64,000 bases of DNA from Neostapfia colusana (lineage: Eukaryota; Streptophyta; Magnoliopsida; Poales; Poaceae), in the NCBI GenBank assembly GCA_030760725.1, contig JASWHV010000003.1, positions 63,693,264 to 63,757,263 of the forward strand, given 5' to 3'. Positions 20,677-32,500 of the stretch are shown here, piece by piece. Made by a program: the position numbers and the translations under genes. Numbering within the stretch: position 1 is the stretch's first letter; the number at the start of each line of letters is the position of its first letter. The notes under the pieces are model-generated. The model saw only the letters and a program-made list of their open reading frames with translations, was not told the DNA's origin and did no database searches.

Positions 20677-22330
20677 CTAATCGCTATCGTCTTCATCTTG
20701 ATCTTTGCCTTGTTCGCTTTGAGTCTCTTCATCTTCATCGTCATCCACATGTTGAGCGTGGGAAGTAGGAGGAGCAGCAGAGGAGGAACCACCTTCACCA
20801 AAGAAGGCAAGCTCGTCCTCCGTGAGAGTAGGAAACTCGGTTAGTCCTTCATCCTCCGATGACGGTGGAGATATAGGTATCTCCATCTTGTCGCACATTG
20901 CTTTGAGGTACTTCTCTTGGTGTTGCTTCATCCTTTATGTGCGAACTTCCACCTTCCAGCATGAAGAGAAGATTGCCTTGATGATTTTGAGTAGCCCACT
21001 AGAGGAGCCACTCGACGATGAGGAGCAGACGACCCGCCTGAGGAATATGGAGCTGCGAAAGAGCTTCTACCCAATGACACAGGAGGGCGAGGAAGAGGAG
21101 TCAGCATTTGTGGACGCAGCTTCCTATTCTTCATGTCCTTGGAAAATTCCACGCCGGTGACTTTCTCAATCGTGCACATAATGTATGGTGCATAGCCACA
21201 AGACCTGTTTGGAGTGTAGGAGATGTTGGAGATGTCATTGTAAATGTAGTCGAAGACGTTGAACTTCTCATCTTCATTGATTAGCTTCATTAAGTTCCTT
21301 AGATACCCTTGTATCATCCCTGCATCTCCATCCTTGGGTGCTAGAGTATTCCTGAAAACTCAGTTGAGCACTCCAAAGAAAGGCTTGATATTGTGAGTTG
21401 AGGATGGCTCATAGGTGAGGTATGATGGGTATATAAAATCCAAGTCATCCTTTCCCAAGGTCCTTTCATTGTGAACTATGATCTCATAGTTAAAATTCTC
21501 CTCAAGCCCGAGGATCCTTGCAAACTCATCATATAGCACCGAGTACACCACACCGTTAGTCATTCAAGTGATCTTCTTGTCTCCATATGTGTGGAAGTAG
21601 CAGGTGGTGTAGAATTGGACTATGACTTTAATATTCCAATCGTATTGAAAGCCCATTAAGTCCTTGATCCCATGGCATTCTACAGCTTCAATCACTGCAT
21701 CAAAGGCTTTATGCTTCTTTTTCACCATATAGGACCAATCCACCCACTGAGCATCGACTACCGGTGTCTTCATTGGGAGATAGACATGCCGGTAATAGTC
21801 ACAATGGAAGTCACACCAGAAGCGAGGGTCTAGTGTGGCCTTCTCAAACTTGTAAACTTATTTCTCTCTTAGCCTTCTAGCTTTCTCAGCTCCCTTGCCT
21901 TTGAATGTTGCACTAGCCAAGTTGGGTTGGCGGTTTGGATTGTGCATGGGAGGTGCTCTCTCAAGCGGCCCAACTGGTCCTTGTGGGGGATTCTCCCCCC
22001 ACGCCTAGGGTTGTCACGAATGACAAGACCCCTATTGGATAAAGCCTTTTTCCTCTGGGGAGCCGCTGCTTTCCCTTTTCCTTTGTCTTGAGCAGTTCCC
22101 TATGACTGAGCTTGTTTCTTTTCCTTTAAGGTGACTAACCTCTTCCTTCTTGGAGGATCAACGGACTGAGACGCTTGTGCTTCCCTGTCAGTACGTTTCT
22201 TTGTCCGAGCCTCCCTAGCTGCAGCCTCAAGAGCCCTAGTCGCTTCGACCTCGGCTGCTGCACGATAGGCGGCTTGGCGAGCCGCCTCGGCAATGGGGTT
22301 GGGGAGAGGACTATCTCCGGATACCAACAT
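20677..22330 (-). pseudogene. Copia-3 ORF3 (env-position ORF), disrupted
   Basis: Third ORF between pol and 3' LTR, the position of the envelope-like gene of Sireviruses. ATG at 22330 follows CATCAG|ATC. The N-terminal part is Ala/Arg-rich with a basic motif PPRRKRLV; the conserved core follows in broken pieces (21773-21564, 21563-21360, 21317-20928), including DLMGFQYDWNIKVIVQFY, FARILGLEENF and YIYNDISNISYTPNRSCGYA; the end is acidic (DDDEDEETQSEQ) and stops at 20677. Several stops and frame changes interrupt it. I see no signal peptide or membrane segment. The core resembles a domain often annotated as putative plant transposon protein; its function is not known to me. Confidence 0.75.
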
Positions 22331-22335
22331 GATCT

Positions 22336-23249
22336 GATGATAGATAAAAGGGAAAGATTAGACACGAAAGCATTGCGTTTAAATTAGTGTACATTCACAA
22401 AGTTAGGGGCTAAAACTGCACCAGACGGACTTGTCTGGGTCAGGGGCGGACTAGTCCGCCCTGAGTCAGGACTAGTCCGGACTCTACAGTTTTAAACCCT
22501 AACTTAAGCGATTTGAGCACAAATTCACAAAAACTAGATGCAATACTACAAGGAATGCAACAATATGGCATAATGACATCAGGGAAGGCCTAAGTCACTT
22601 GAAATATGACCTAGAAACAAGGGATTTAAGAAAAATGGAAGTTAGATAAAAAAGTACCTTATAACGAAGAAATTTGACGAAATCCACGGATCGAAGGAGC
22701 GGAGATGGTCGGGAAAGGGTTCCCCGCACTCCAAAAGCCTTGAATCGAGGATTTCTTCGAGGGATTTGAGGGAGAGCTCCAAAATCGCCAATGGGGGCGA
22801 GTTTTGGAGGAGAAGAGAAGTGTAGAGGTGAATGAGAGAGTGAGAGGAGTCGGACCCGACCCTTGGAGGTTAAGTCTCCAGGGGCCGGACTAGTCCGGTG
22901 TGCTGTCCGGACTAGTCCGGTATGTCGGACTAGGTCCACACTAGTCTGCAGTCCGGACTATTCAAGGTATCCGGACTTGTCCGGCTACCTAGGGTGGACT
23001 AGTCCGGTCCTTGAAGGCTGAAAAATTCCTATATATTAGAATTTCACCAAGAGTGATTAAGATGAATTATTTTCACCTTCTACTAGATAAATATGGTCAA
23101 TATATCAAAGCACACAATTAGATGATGACCACAATATATCTAAAAATAATGCGAGAGAAAATTAGAAGGGGAACAAGTTTTCACAATCATGCATATTTTT
23201 GAAGTTTGTGAAAATTCCTAAAGATTCCAAATTACTAGCATTCAGATGT
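22336..23249 (-). other. Pol-ORF3 spacer of Copia-3 with palindromes
   Basis: About 900 bp with no supported ORF. It carries more copies of GGACTAGTCC and variants near 22420-22480 and 22885-23005. Its minus-strand end CCCTTTTATCTATCATCAG is acceptor-like and lies just before the ORF3 ATG. Confidence 0.7.
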
Positions 23250-25891
23250 ACAACATTTCAAGCCACATTGCTAGAGTCTAGGATGTTTAGCTCATTTCAA
23301 AGTTCACAAAATCATTTTTCATCTAGTGGCTTGGTGAAAATGTCGCCTAGTTGTTTTTCGGTTCTAACATGTGAGACAACTATGTCCCCCTTTATAGAAT
23401 GGTCTCTCAAGAAGTGGTGCCGGATGTCCATGTGTTTGGTCCTAGAGTGTTCAACGGGGTTATGGGCAATCTTAATGGCACTCTCATTGTCGCATAGGAG
23501 TGGAATGTGGTTCATATTGTAACCATAATCCCTTAGAGTTTGTCGCATCCAAAGAAGTTGAGCACAACAACTTCCGGCTGCAACATACTCCTCTTCGGCT
23601 GTGGAAAGGGCAATGGAGTTTTGTTTCTTGGATGACCATGATACTAGGGGTACCACAACCCTAGGTTTGGTGTGTGAACTAAATACCTTAAGATTCTTTT
23701 AATGGCAATTAAGTGACATTCTTTAGGAGAGGCTTGAAACCTTGCACACAAGCATGCACTAAGCATGATATCGGGCCTAGATGCACAAAGATAAAGCAAT
23801 GAAACCAATCATAGAGCGATATACCTTTTGATCCACGCTTGGTCCATCTTCATTGAGGTCAAGGTGCCCGTTCGTTGCCATTGGTGTCTTGATGGGTTTG
23901 GCCTTGTCCATGTCAAACTTCTTGAGTATGTCTTGTGTGTACTTCGTTTGACTAATGAACGTGCCTTCCTTGAGTTGCTTGACTTGAAATCCTAGGAAGA
24001 ACTTCAACTATCCCATCATGGACATCTCAAACCTATCCGTCATTATCTTACTAAACTCATTACAGAAAGATTTGTTAGTTGAGCCAAATATAATGTCATC
24101 GACATATATTTGGCACACAAAGAGATCATCATCCACATTTTTTGTGAAAAGAGTGTAATCCGCTTTGCCTATCCTAAAACCATTGTCAATAAGAAAGTCT
24201 CTAAGACACTCATACCAAGCTCTAGGAGCTTGTTTGAGGCCATAGAGAGCCTTATGCAATTTAAACACATGATTAGGATATTCTTGATCTTCAAACCCGG
24301 GTGGTTGCTCCACGTACACCTCCTCCTTGATTGGACCGTTGAGGAAGGCACTTTTCACATCCATTTGATAAAGCTTGAAATCACGGTGAGTAGCATAGGC
24401 CAATAGAATACAAATTGACTCAAGCCTAGCTACGGGAGCAAAGGTTTCATCGAAGTCCAAACCTTCAACTTGAGCATATGCCTTTGCCACAAGTCGTGCC
24501 TTGTTCCTTGTCACCACTACGTATTCATCTTGCTTGTTGCGGAACACCCACTTGGTGCCTACCACATTTGCATTTGGTCTCTTCACCAACTCCCACACTT
24601 GGTTTCTTGTGAAGTTGTTCAACTCTTCTTGCATGGCCACCACCCAATCCAGATCCTTTAGTGCTTCTTCCACGCTAAATGGTTCCAAGGAGGACACAAA
24701 AAGTAATGTGCACAAAAGTTAACCGTTCGAGATCGTGTTGTTACCCCTTTTGTGATATCCCCAAGAATGTTGTCAACGGGGTGATCCCGTTGAATGCTTT
24801 GATGAACCCTTGGGTGAGCCACTTGAGTTCTTGAGTGGTCTTCTTCTTCTTCGTCTCCCCCTTGATCAATGTCATGGTCTTGATCTTCTCCTTCTTGAAC
24901 TTGACCGTCTTGATCTTGGGGTTCTTGAGTTTGATCTTGTGTGAGAGACGCCGATTGTGATGAACTTGGAGCATCTTGGCCTACATCTTCTCGAGGACGG
25001 ACATCTCCAAGCCCCATTCTTCTTAGTGCTACACATGGTGCTTCTTCTTCATCTAGCACACATTGATCAACTTGCTCCACTTGGGAGCCATTAGTTTCAT
25101 CAAACACCACGTCACATGCAATTTCAACACAACCGGAGGTTTTGTTGAAAACACAATAGGCGTAGGTGTTTGAGTCATAATCAAGTAAGAAACTTTCATC
25201 GGATTTCAAAGCAAACTTCGAAGTCCTAGGCTTCTTGTTGAGAATATAGCATTTACTCCCAAAAACACGAAAGTAAAAGATGTTGGGTTCGTTACCGGTT
25301 AGGAACCCGTATGGAGTTTTCTTCAAAAGTCGATGGAGGTAGAGGCGGTTTGTGACGTGGCAAACGGTGTTGACCGCTTCAACCCAAAACCGATCTGAAG
25401 TCTTGTACTCATCAAGCATGGTTCTTTCCATCTGTATGAGTGTGCGGTTCTTCCTTTTGGCCACCCCATTTTGTTCAGGGGAGTAGGGGGCCAAAAACTC
25501 ATACTTGATGCCCTCTTCATCCAAGTATTCTTCTACTTGGGTGTTCTTGAATTCGGAGCCGTTGTCACTCCTTATCTTCTTGACTCTTAAGGAGAACTCG
25601 TTTTGAGCTCTCCTCAAGAACTTCTTGAGGACACCTCGAGTTTCTCCCTTATCATGCAAGAAAAATACCCAAGTGAAGTGAGAATAGTCATCAACATTTA
25701 CTAAACCATATTTGTTACCGCCAATGCTTATGTATGTGATGGGACCGAAGAGGTCCATGTGGAGCATCTCCAATTGTCTTGTTGTCGTCATCACATTCTT
25801 GGCAGGATGAGCTGCTCCAATTTGCTTTCTGGCTTGACATGCGCTACAAGGCCTATCTTTCTCAAAAACAACATTCTTTAGTCCATGGATG
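23250..25891 (-). pseudogene. pol: Copia-3 pol: integrase, RT, RNase H (inactivated)
   Basis: On the minus strand it reads from the integrase zinc finger (CSACQARKQIG) through the integrase core (LHMDLFGPI, RSDNGSEFKN, YSPEQNGVAKRKNRTLI) into RT (KWVFRNKQDE, YVDDIIFGSTNKSF near 24080) and RNase H (VSWSSKKQNSIALSTAEEEYVA, IFTKPLDEK). About 105 bp are missing near 23645, between the end of RT (LGLWYP) and SWSSKK, which removes the first catalytic Asp region of RNase H. Frame changes near 24715 and 23780-24008 add to the damage. The upstream part of pol continues at 40260 beyond Copia-2. Confidence 0.88.
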
Positions 25892-26168
25892 TGTAAGTGC
25901 ATCTAGGATATCCCTTGTGGGTTTTGGCTAATTGATGACAAGCATATGAGATCCTAACGAAATTATTGCAGGACAAACAAAGTGAACTAGCTCGTGCACA
26001 CAAAAAGGTGAAAAATAGAGTGGTGTCCGAAAAGGAAGACTTTAGTGGAATTTAGAAAAACAAAGTAGATGTAAATGTATAGGGTGTGTGTGAGAGACAC
26101 ATCCCAAGAGCTCATGACTTTGCGTAAGGGTAAGGGGTTTAAAAATCAACTAAAATCCACTGGACACC

Positions 26169-26439
26169 GGACTAGTCCGTTAATGGACTGGACTAGTCCG
26201 GTCAGCTTACTGGAATGCCACCGGACAAGTCCGGTTTTGGACCGGACTAGTCCGCTCAAGTTTCTGTTGTCCTCTTTAGAGGACTGCAGACTAGTCCATC
26301 CATGCGACGGGACTAGTCCGCTAAACTTTCTGGAACCCCACTTCACATAGCACCGGACAAGTCCGGTATTAGACCGGACTAGTCCAGTTAACCCACTGGA
26401 AGTAGACCGGACAAGTCCGATCATATACCAGACTAGTCC
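26169..26439. repeat. Five palindrome doublets upstream of TATA, 21-22 bp spacing
   Basis: Starts of GGACTAGTCC/GGACAAGTCC/AGACTAGTCC units: 26169/26190, 26223/26244, 26288/26310, 26355/26376 and 26409/26430. Spacing within doublets is 21, 21, 22, 21 and 21 bp; doublets start 54, 65, 67 and 54 bp apart. In three doublets the first unit is the CAAG variant and the second the perfect palindrome. Confidence 0.93.
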
Positions 26440-26474
26440 GGTATTAGGTTTTACAACGATAACTTTTTAGAAAC

Positions 26475-26482
26475 TATATAAA
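26475..26482 (+). promoter_or_regulatory. LTR TATA box of Copia-2
   Basis: TATATAAA, 36 bp after the last palindrome; same in the 3' LTR at 39491-39498. Confidence 0.7.
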
Positions 26483-27245
26483 TGGGTGATCCACGGCCTC
26501 CAAAAAAAGAGACACGACTCATACTGCTTGAAACAAGAACCCTAGCGCCGCCACCTGTCCCAAGAGCCCAAAAACACATCTCCCCACACATCTAAGGCGC
26601 AAAAAGGTGAAGATCAATTGAACACTTGGATTCGGGATTGGGAGATCGTCGTTCTTTCGTTGTGAGCTCTTGGGGTTTCATCTCTCTACACTCATATTCT
26701 GCATTGTAATCTTTTTGAGTGTATTTGATCGCTTTCTCATTGTAATTCTTGTGGGAGCCCTCAACGTGTGAGGTTGCCCCACAAACTCGGTGATTACCCG
26801 TGCTAGTGGAGTCAAGTCGGCCTTGTGTGGTGACTTGAAGAGGGAAAGGGTTAGAGACCCGGCTCTGTGTGAGCCTCCTCAACGAGGACGTAGATCTCTT
26901 GGTGAGATCGAACCTCGGTAAAATTTGTGTCTCGCATGCCTCCTTGTTTTTGTTGATTATAACATCTAGTTGCTAAACTTCATAATTTGAGTTGCTAAGT
27001 CTCATTCACGGGCATAATCACACCTCACATTGTAAAATCAAAATAGAATAATTGTTGTTCTTATTTCCGCTGCTAAACAAGTTAATTCTTCTGCACAACA
27101 CTTATACAATCTACACAATTCAGCACACCGGACTAGTCCACCCACACAACCGGACTAGTCCGGTCAATCAAGTTTCTGATAATTCTATTAAGTGTGCAGG
27201 AATCTTTTAAAGGCCTATTCACCCCCCCTCTAGGCCACATTCAAT

Positions 27246-27259
27246 TGGTATCAGAGCCA
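27246..27259 (+). other. Primer binding site of Copia-2
   Basis: TGGTATCAGAGCCA, two bases after the LTR. Initiator-Met tRNA type. Confidence 0.92.
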
Positions 27260-27297
27260 AGTTCTCCATCAACGAGACTCACATCTCGGAGAGATCA

Positions 27298-29568
27298 ATG
27301 GCCTCTGAGAAGAACAACGATATCCCGAAAACGAACAACAACGATGAGGAGCAAGAAGCCAAAGCCTTTGATGTGCTGAAAGAAAGTCCACATGACGATG
27401 ATGAAGTGAGACAGCTAAAGGCATTACTGAGAAAGAAATTAATGGCACAAAAGGGAAAAGAGGAAGAAAAGACGATGGGGAGTGGTCATCGCGACTACTC
27501 CCGGTATCCTTACAACTACAACCGTCTCAATTCAAACAATCACTATCTTTCGATTCCTATGGGAAGGCCTCCACAGTTTGACAGAAGTGACTACCATGTG
27601 GAAGTACAACATGAAGATGCATCTGATATCTCTGAATCCCAGCCTTTGGCATATTGTCTGCACAGGAATAGATATCCCAGACACGGATGAAGAACTCACT
27701 CCGGAACAAGAACAAGAGATTCACAGAAATGCACAAGCCGTGCAGTAATCACATCGTCACTGAGCAGAGAAGAATTTACCAAGATCGATGGACTAGAGAG
27801 TGCAAAAGAAATCTGGGATACACTCAAAACAGCTCATGAAGGAAATAGGTCTGTACGTGAAGCCAAAATTGAGATGCTTGAAGGAGAGTTGGGGAGATTT
27901 GCTATTGAAGAAGGCGAATCACCTCAAGATATGTACAATCGGATGAAGGCACTCATTAACAAAATCCGTGCCTATAGAAGTAAGAAATGGACTGATCACG
28001 AGGTGGTCAAAAGGATGATAAGAGCCTTCATGCCAAGAAACGTCACATTTTGCTCAATGATCAGAGAGAGCCCCGGTTTTCACAAAATGACTCCTGATGA
28101 ATTACTAGGGAAGATCATAAATCATGAAATGATGGAGAAAGAAGCCCAATACGTCAAAGACTTAGCCGAACTCACCTCATCCAAAAAGAAAGAAGTTGCT
28201 CTCAAAGCAACGTGTAGACCCAAACTCAAAGAAACTCGTGAATACCAAGACGATGGAGATACAAGCGACGAGAGCACCGATCTTGATGACGAAGAAATGG
28301 TACTCTTCATCAAAAAGTTCAAACGCATGATGAAGAGAAGACACGGCAACAATTCACATGAAGGCAAAAGCAAGGATAAAGGAAAATCCAAGGCTCGACG
28401 CACTTACTACAACTGCAGAGAGTATGGTCACTTCATGGTGGACTGTACTTATGAAGAAAACAAAAAGAAGAAGGAAACAAGATCTCAAGAAAAGAAAATT
28501 TTCAGAAAAAGAAGACAAGTCCATCAAGCTCACATTGGGAAGGAGTGGGACTCAAACGACGAGTCCTCCTCCGATGAAGAAGAAGAAGAGATGGCCACTA
28601 TCGCAGTCAAAAAACCAACAATGAGAGCCACACTCTTTCCGAACATGGGAGGACGGGACATGAACAACCACACTTGTCTTATGGCTAAGGAAGGCAAGAA
28701 AAAGGTTCGACTTACTCCTCCTGTACTAAATTCCTCCATTGATGACTTTGATAGCTCTAGTGATAATGAAGAAATGTTTAGAGGGCTAAGTAAAATTGCT
28801 TTAAAGAAAATGGAAATGTTGTCGAATGAAATCTTTGAAAAGGAGGAACTTGTCAACCGACAAGAAGATATGCTCATCCGTGAGAGGAAGAGATATCAAG
28901 AAGTTGAAAAGCTTCTTGAGCTTGAAAGAGAGAAGAATGAGTCACTTGAGTTAGAGCTAGCCTTGAGTAAGGAAACTTACTCAAAGTTAGAAGACTCGCA
29001 CATTGCAATCAAGGAAGAACTTGCTAACTTGTCAAAAGTTAACAAAATCCTTGAGGTGCAAGTTGAGTCGCTCAAACAAAGTGACTCCTCTTCCTCCAAG
29101 AGCTCTTCCTCCAAAGACATGAGTTCGACAAAAATAAGAACCTGCACTTGCTCTAGTAAGAAGAATGTAATTTCTAATGCTTCAACCTCTCATGACATGT
29201 ATTCTTCTCAAAACGGCATCTTTGATAAGGAGAAGATCAAATATGCACGAAGTGCATATATGATCACTAGACCTCCCAATGTCAAAGATGGTCTTGGTTT
29301 TGACAGGAACAAACACATGTCTACTCCTAATCATGCTAAGAATAGAATCACTTTTGTTAAAGAAAAATCCCATGAATCTGAGTTACAAACACTGTTCCGT
29401 ACATTTGATGCTTCTTATGTTCTCATGAAAAACAAGTATGGAAAAGTCATTACTAAATATACAGGGCCACGCCACAAGAACTTAAAAACTTGTGTGTGGG
29501 TGCCCAAGACTCTTGTGACTAACCTAAGAGGACCCAAGCAAGCTTGGGTACCTAAAACCAAGGAATAG
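27298..29568 (+). pseudogene. gag: Copia-2 gag, nearly full length, two early frame changes
   Basis: Start ATG at 27298, 38 bp after the primer site (MASEKNND). N-terminal charged region, the segment DYSRYPYNYNRLNSNN, then a frame change near 27593 and another near 27738; from there the frame is open to 29568. Gag core: DMYNRMKALINKI, FMPRNVTFCSMIRESPGF. The zinc knuckle reads YYNCREYGHFMVDC: the first Cys of CX2CX4HX4C is Tyr, so it is likely defective. A long coiled coil follows (LLELEREKNESLELELALSK), then a Ser-rich stretch, then AYMITRPPNVKDGLGF and a tail ending VWVPKT/AWVPKTKE. The coiled coil is typical of Sirevirus Gag and is reported to mediate LC8-like dynein light chain binding. 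Confidence 0.88.
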
Positions 29569-29581
29569 TTCTATTTTGCAG

Positions 29582-32500
29582 GCTTACTCCTCCGGTGGAT
29601 CTAAGTGGGTGCTAGATAGCGGATGCACAAATCATATGACCGGAGAGAGAGGTATGTTTGTGGAGTACGAGTGCAACAAGGATCCAAGTGAAGGTATATA
29701 CTTTGGAGACAACAGCCAAGGAAAGGTCCTTGGTAGTGGTAACATTGAAATATCCTCTCAACACACCTTATCTAATGTTTTACACGTAGACTCTCTAGAT
29801 TATAATCTTTTATCAATATCTCAACTATGCGACAAAGGTTACAACTGTTTATTCACTAATGAGGGTGTGACCGTCTTTAGAAGAAGCGATGGCTCGATTG
29901 CATTCAAGGGATTGTTGAAGGGAAAGCTTTATCTTGTTGACTTCAACAAAGATAAAGCCAAACTCAACACTTGCTTGGTTGCTAAGACCAACATGGGATG
30001 GCTGTGGCATAGACGGCTAGCCCATGTTGGAATGAGAAATCTGCAGAAACTTCTAAAAGGTGGTCACATCCGTGGTCTTAAGGATGTGGTTTTTGAAAAA
30101 GACAGGCCGTGCAGCGCTTGTCAAGCAAGAAAACAGGTTGGAGCACCACACCCCGCCAAGAATGTGATGACCACCGCTAGACCGCTGGAACTTCTCCACA
30201 TGGATCTCTTTGGTCCAATTGCGTACATCAGCATCGGCGGTAACAAATACGGTTTAGTAATTGTTGATGATTTTTCAAGATTTACCTAGGTATTTTTCTT
30301 GTATGATAAATAAGAAACTCAGGGAATCCTCAAGAAGTTCTTGAAAAGAGCTCAGAATGAATTCTCATCAGCCGTAAAGAATATCAGAAGTGACAATGGG
30401 ACAGAATTCAAGAACACCCAAGTTGAAGAATATCTCAATGAAGAAGGTATAAAGCATGAATTCTCGGCACCCTACTCTCCTCAACAGAACGGGGTGGCCG
30501 AAAGGAAGAACAGAACATTGATCGAAATGGCTAGAACAATGTTGGATGAATACAAGACGTCAGACCGATTTTTGGCAGAAGCAGTGAACACCGCTTGTCA
30601 TGCCACAAATCGGTTGTACCTTCATCGACTACTGAAGAAAAATCCATATGAGCTTCCCACGGGTAAAAAGCCTAATGTTTCTTACTTCAAAGTTTTTGGT
30701 TGCAAATGTTTTATCCTGAACAAGAAACCAAGGGCCTCGAAGTTCCCTTCGAAGTCCGATGCAGGATTCTTGCTCGGATATGAATCGAATGCCTACGCCT
30801 ATCGTGTCTTCAACAAGGTGTCCGGCCTTGTTGAAGTAGCACGTGACGTAGTGTTTGATGAAACTAACGGCTCACAAGTGGAGCAAGTCGATAAGTTTAT
30901 GCTAGATAAGGAGGAAGCTCCATGTGAAGCGCTGAAGAAAATGGCACTTGGTGATATCCTACCATGAGAGGAAACACAAGACGAACTTCAACAAGGAAGC
31001 AATGATCAAGGGGGAGCTCCTACACAAGATCAGGTTGAGGAAGGTCAAGAAGATCAAGATGATCATGGAAGCAATGATCTAGAGGGAGACATGACACATG
31101 AAGACAATGAAGAACAAGCAACTATACAAATTCCACATCCAAGAGTACATCAATGTGTGCAAAGAGACCATCCTGTCAACAATATCATTGGAGATATTGC
31201 TAAGGGAGTAACTACTAGATCTCAAATTACAAATTTTTGTGAACACTATTCTTTTGTGTCTTTTCTGGAGCCATACAAGGTAGAAGAAGCCTTAAGGGAT
31301 CCAGACTGGGTGATTGCAATGCAATAGGAGCTGAACAACTTCAAAAGAAATGAAGTATGGAAGCTGGTGGAAAGACCAAGGGCGAACATCGTTGGAACCA
31401 AATGGGTCTTTCGGAACAAGCAAGATGAACATGGAGTAGTGACAAGAAATAAAGCGAGGTTGGTGGCCAAAGGTTACTCTCAGGTGGAAGGTTTGGACTT
31501 CGATGAAACTTTCGCTCCTGTAGCTAGACTTGAGTCCATTTGCATTTTATTGGCATATGCTACTCACCATAATTTTAAGTTGTATCAAATGGACGTTGTC
31601 ACACCCGGTTTTTCCGAAGAAACAACCAAGTGAATATCACATGTATGCCAGGATCATTTTCTCATACATGTGATGACAAATAGTGAAGCATCATTTATTA
31701 CAAGCCAGGTGTCGAATAGAAATAAGTCTTACATCGCAAATGTCTCAATGGACACTAATGCTTCATCACAAGTAAATAAACTAGCAGCGGAATATTATTC
31801 TTTAGGGCTCCATCACAGGCGTTGCCCGGGGGTCTTCATGAACCTAAAATCCTTCCTCGGGTCCAAAATCTTGGTCATTATACACCACCTCATTATCTTG
31901 ACCTGAGCAGCAATATAAACCAACAAATATGCAAGGTTGAGTACCAATAGTACTCAGCAAGTGTGGGAAAATTATATCATGCATGGCTAGAACAAGGAGA
32001 GGTTGAACTCATGGTTAAAGCACTACGCAATTAATACCTATCACCTTAGCTTATTAAGCACCTACATTACTACACAGGTGAAATTGTCCCAATCTCCCAT
32101 CCCATCATCATAATCCAATAACCATAACATCATTTCCAATGTTAAGCTCCCCGCTTAACTTCCAAAACCATCAATCCTCTAATCATGAATAAGTCCAGGC
32201 CGCTCTTAACCGTGAGCACGGCTGTCAAGACAGTTTTGACTCTGCAGAGTTTGTACCACTGTACCCACAAGTAGTGATTTCATCCCCCGTTGCCGGGTGG
32301 ACTAAAAGAACCTCCATTATGCCAGTGGCTACGGTCCACATTCACACTTCCCAGGTGTGCGGCCAGGAGATCACTACGAAGCCTTTACAAAGGGATTCCC
32401 GACGAGCGTGGGCCCACTGAGGTTTCACCCCTAACAGCATACAAGAGGCTCCAACCCCGCTGCAGTGGCCCCCTCTTGAGCCTTGCGGTTCATATGGTAG

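Larger units (their letters stand above)
18430..25891 (-). mobile_element. Copia-3 (Sirevirus-like), left block: 3' LTR, ORF3, pol
   Basis: On the minus strand this is the 3' half of a copia element: pol (25891 to about 23250), a spacer with palindromes, ORF3 (22330 to 20677), internal and terminal polypurine tracts and the 3' LTR. Pol is cut at 25891 by Copia-2 and continues at 40260. Its gag end is cut again at 40988 by Copia-4. It is the outer host of the right two thirds of the window. Confidence 0.88.
25892..27243 (+). repeat. 5' LTR of Copia-2 (1352 bp)
   Basis: Starts TGTAAGTGCATCTAGGATAT and ends CTAGGCCACATTCA. Contains five palindrome doublets upstream of the TATA box (26475) and one near the end (27130/27152). 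Confidence 0.93.

Noticed and set aside
27246..27259. Initiator-Met tRNA-like sequence as a possible tRNA gene.
   Set aside because: Only the short primer-complementary segment is present next to an LTR; no cloverleaf or promoter boxes.
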